NCBI RefSeq assembly: GCF_035818615.1
Contig: NZ_JAYKZY010000001.1
Location: 288,501 to 352,500 of the forward strand
DNA length: 64,000 nt
Source of the DNA: Sphingobium sp. CR2-8
Lineage (GTDB): Bacteria > Pseudomonadota > Alphaproteobacteria > Sphingomonadales > Sphingomonadaceae
Direction of reading: 5' to 3'
Positions 61,759 through 64,000 of this stretch are shown piece after piece. The notes beneath the pieces were generated by a model. It worked only from the letters and a program-made list of their open reading frames with translations. It was not told the DNA's origin and did no database searches. Within the stretch, counting starts at the first letter, position 1. Every line of letters starts with the position of its first letter. The position numbers were made by a program, and so were the translations under genes.

Positions 61759-62484
61759 TCATCCCGTCTGCGGCTGCTGCGCGAAGCTGCTGTTGAGATG
61801 CAGATATCTGTCGTCGAACTCGCCTATGGCCGCCAATCGCGCGAAGTCGAGGATTTCGACGGTCCGTTGATGCCGGGTGATCAACTCGTCTTCCGCTAAT
61901 GCGCGAAAGGTTCGGCTTACATGAACCGTGGTCAGCGCCAGCGCATCGCCTAGTTGTTCCTGCGTCATCGGCAGGTCGAACAGATTGCGTTGCCCCAGTC
62001 CTGCAATCTCCATCCGCGTCGCCAGATCGCATAATATATGCGCCATGCTGGCGCGCGCATTGCGACGGCTCGCATTCAGGCCCCACTCCTGAATGAGTGC
62101 GGCATTGGCCAGCGTTTCATACCACATGGCCTGGCCGACGGCCGGGTGCGACAATGCGATGGCGCGGATGGCATCGATCGGTATTAACGCGACCTCGACG
62201 CTGCTCAAAGCCTGAACATTCTGATCCGCCCGCTGGAGTATCGCATTTTGCAGATCGATGAGGTCGCCTGCCATGTGCAGCGAAAAAATCTGACGCCGCC
62301 CGTCGCCGGAGATTCTATGCTGGAAAGCAAAACCGGACAGCAGGAGACAAATGGAACTGGGCTGGTCGTTCTCCCGCGCGATGAACTCATGAACCCGCAT
62401 TTTACGCACAATATGGGGGAGCGCCAGCACAGCAGCCTGATCGCGTGGATCGAGAGGCATTCTGAGCATGAGTTTGCTGAGCAT
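61759..62484 (-). CDS. Crp/Fnr-family transcriptional regulator
   Basis: A 241-residue regulator. The start at 62484 is chosen because MLSKLMLRMPLDPRDQAAVL is the usual N-terminus; the frame is open upstream to 62661. The cNMP-like sensory domain has RENDQPSSICLLLSGFAF and GDLIDLQNAIL; the winged helix is LPMTQEQLGDALALTTVHVS and RTFRALAEDELITRHQ. Cys residues needed for an Fnr iron-sulfur cluster are absent, so it is not an oxygen sensor of that kind. Effector and targets unknown. Related proteins are abundant in sphingomonads. Confidence 0.85.
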   Translation of the reverse strand: MLSKLMLRMPLDPRDQAAVLALPHIVRKMRVHEFIARENDQPSSICLLLSGFAFQHRISGDGRRQIFSLHMAGDLIDLQNAILQRADQNVQALSSVEVALIPIDAIRAIALSHPAVGQAMWYETLANAALIQEWGLNASRRNARASMAHILCDLATRMEIAGLGQRNLFDLPMTQEQLGDALALTTVHVSRTFRALAEDELITRHQRTVEILDFARLAAIGEFDDRYLHLNSSFAQQPQTG

Positions 62485-62719
62485 TTGTGACAAGGACAGG
62501 GAGATTTTCACATACGCTCCGTTCGTTGACGGGAGCGTTTTAAATCTCTCAGCCATCGGCGGCCGGATATTGGGCCGATGATGGATATAGCTTACATCGA
62601 AACGACTTACGTGTCTCTGTGTTATTCGTTTATGATGATAACATGGATCAACTGACAGCATCGTCCAATCTGCATTTCCTAGCGTCTAAATCCTTCCCTC
62701 GGCTTGTCGTTAGCTTTCT

Positions 62720-62970
62720 ATGGGTTTTGAATGGAATCAACCGATCCATCGCGTGCGCGGTCGGATCGAGAAGATGTCGACCTTTGGTCGCCTTCGGCCG
62801 GGTCATGGAAGCGATGGAACGGCCTGCGCCGACTGCGTTGGCGGGGCCTCGCCAAAGGCTCTCCTGAGCGCAGTCGAAAAGTCCTTCTCGCGGCCATCGC
62901 CTACAACTTCAGGCGCAGGATGAATATTCTTTCCGTGCCAGCGTTATGTGCCTTCGCCAGCAAAGCATAG
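62720..62970 (+). pseudogene. IS5-type transposase C-terminal remnant
   Basis: Two frames together recall the end of an IS5-group transposase: QPIHRVRGRIEKM in one frame, then GLRRLRWRGLAKG and VLLAAIAYNFRRRMNIL in the next. Intact relatives read RGRIEKIFGTWKRSYGLRRMRWRGLAKA. A frameshift near 62790 and the missing N-terminal part show it is dead. It lies in the 554-base gap between the Crp and ligase genes, which otherwise has no gene. Confidence 0.6.
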
Positions 62971-63038
62971 GCCGGATCGAACGCTCGTCGAACATCTCTG
63001 CGATGTCATAGTGCTACGACCAACCGCGCACAGCTTTC

Positions 63039-64000
63039 CTACGTGGCCGGTGTGATGGCGGCAGATCGGGTTTCGCCAATCTGCTTGCGCAGCGCCTTCT
63101 TATCGATCTTGCCGACGCTGGTCTTGGGCAGAGCGGCGACGATCAGGATGCCGTCGGGCAAAGCATAACGGCTCAGATGACCCGCTTCGCAGAACGGGCG
63201 CAGATGCGTTCGGATGTCATCAAGGCTGACGGCTGGCTGGTTCGGTCGGAGCACGATCGCGCCGAACGGTCGTTCGCCCCACTGATCGTCGGGGACGCCG
63301 ACAAAGGCTGCCTCGGCAATGGCAGGATGGCGGATCGTGTAATCCTCCAGCACGGCAGAAGACACCCATTCGCCGCCCGTCTTGATAACATCCTTGAGCC
63401 GGTCGACGATGCGGATGGCGCCATCCACATCCTGCTCCGCTATGTCCTGGGTGTGCAGCCAGCCGCCATGCCACAATTCCGCCGACGCCGCGTCGTTGCC
63501 GACATAGCCTTGGGTCAGCCATGGTGCGCGCACTTCCAGTTCGGCCGTGGTGTCGCCCCGCAATTGAACCTGCACCAGTGGGATTGGAAAACCGGCGCGG
63601 CTCGCGCCGTCCTCGACCGTTGCATTGCCAGAACGCGCCAGGGATATGACCGGCCCCGTTTCGGACATGCCATAGCCTGCAATCGCATGAATATTGTGCC
63701 GCGCGGCCCGATCCGCCAATGTCGCAGGCAGGCTGCTTCCCCCAATCACCATCGTCCATGGCGTTTTGACCGGGGTGCCCTGCAACTGATCGAGGATCAT
63801 CTGCAATATGGTTGGGACGCAATGCGAGAATGTCACGCCATGCTCCCTTTGCAGCGCGACCAGCCGGACCGGATCATAACGCGAAGGATAGATCTGCTGG
63901 GCACCCAATAGCGTCGCAACATAGGGAAGGCCCCATGCGTGCACATGAAACATGGGCGTCATCGGCATGTAGACATCGTCCGCGCGAAAAGCCTGGCCGT
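63039..64000 (-). CDS. Acyl-CoA (AMP-forming) ligase, C-terminal part; start beyond window
   Basis: About 320 residues of an adenylate-forming enzyme. The frame remains open to the window end, with AFRADDVYMPMTPMFHVHAW in the core. AIAGYGMSETGPVIS is the adenine/acyl-binding motif, GGWLHTQDIAEQDVDGAIRI the ATP-contacting Asp region, DRLKDVIKTGGEWVSS the hinge, and KTSVGKIDKKALR the catalytic Lys. It is of the medium/long-chain fatty acid ligase type. The P-loop lies outside. It would activate a carboxylic acid with CoA. Confidence 0.9.
   Translation of the reverse strand, partial: GQAFRADDVYMPMTPMFHVHAWGLPYVATLLGAQQIYPSRYDPVRLVALQREHGVTFSHCVPTILQMILDQLQGTPVKTPWTMVIGGSSLPATLADRAARHNIHAIAGYGMSETGPVISLARSGNATVEDGASRAGFPIPLVQVQLRGDTTAELEVRAPWLTQGYVGNDAASAELWHGGWLHTQDIAEQDVDGAIRIVDRLKDVIKTGGEWVSSAVLEDYTIRHPAIAEAAFVGVPDDQWGERPFGAIVLRPNQPAVSLDDIRTHLRPFCEAGHLSRYALPDGILIVAALPKTSVGKIDKKALRKQIGETRSAAITPAT

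Noticed and set aside
1..64000. CRISPR arrays, tRNA and rRNA genes
   Set aside because: No regularly spaced repeats, tRNA cloverleaf or rRNA-like stretches were seen on either strand by eye.

Overview
This is a high-GC, densely coded stretch of a Gram-negative alphaproteobacterial chromosome, most like a sphingomonad (Sphingobium, Sphingomonas or Novosphingobium type). The grounds are four TonB-dependent receptors (one cut by the window start), periplasmic and lipoprotein sugar hydrolases, a NasT/NasS nitrate system, a LOV histidine kinase of the HWE/HisKA_2 type, a DUF2236 protein and a polyhydroxyalkanoate granule protein. The genus is inferred from gene style, not from a marker gene. Several genes appear to start at TTG, each with overlap, ribosome-site or reading-frame support.

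Layout. 1-7.4 kb: a TonB receptor, two class V PLP enzymes flanking an OFA-type MFS transporter (the second enzyme is frameshifted), two tiny ORFs with good ribosome sites, and a secreted S9 peptidase. 7.6-9.6 kb: htpG with a terminator and a sigma-32-type promoter. 9.8-20.7 kb: a complete nitrate assimilation region, nasT-nasS, then narK-porin, then nirB-nirD-nasA-cobA. The last two units are each preceded by an RNA leader with two hexaloop hairpins and an intrinsic terminator, the expected target of the ANTAR protein NasT. 21-29.9 kb: a sugar-acid locus with a GntR regulator, TonB receptor, GH39 hydrolase, MFS transporter, rhamnonate-dehydratase-like enolase and beta-hydroxyacid dehydrogenase, ending in a broken GH51 arabinofuranosidase start. 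29.9-32.8 kb: small housekeeping and unknown genes. 32.9-41.2 kb: glgX-treZ-malQ-treY, turning glycogen or malto-oligosaccharides into trehalose, headed by a DUF2934 gene. 41.5-42.2 kb: a beta-carbonic anhydrase. 42.2-43.0 kb: a repeat-rich non-coding gap. 43-48.2 kb: a TonB receptor plus a GH2 hydrolase with a malectin-like domain. 48.4-53.1 kb: a zinc aryl-alcohol-type dehydrogenase, a TonB receptor and an AraC regulator. 53.3-57.7 kb: an ABC1/UbiB kinase, a RES/Xre toxin-antitoxin pair and a LOV kinase with its response regulator. 58-61.5 kb: a GH43 lipoprotein under a LacI-type operator, yaaA, an SDR and a DUF1080 protein. 61.8-64 kb: a Crp/Fnr regulator, a transposase remnant and the C-terminal part of an acyl-CoA ligase.

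The main theme is outer-membrane import by TonB receptors paired with local hydrolases and catabolic enzymes, next to nitrogen assimilation and trehalose stress metabolism. The best leads for something new are the PLP-enzyme/transporter/peptidase island at the start, the pair of NasT-type leader RNAs, the 19-bp repeats around the GntR gene, and the toxin-antitoxin leader whose ribosome site lies in the loop of a perfect hairpin.
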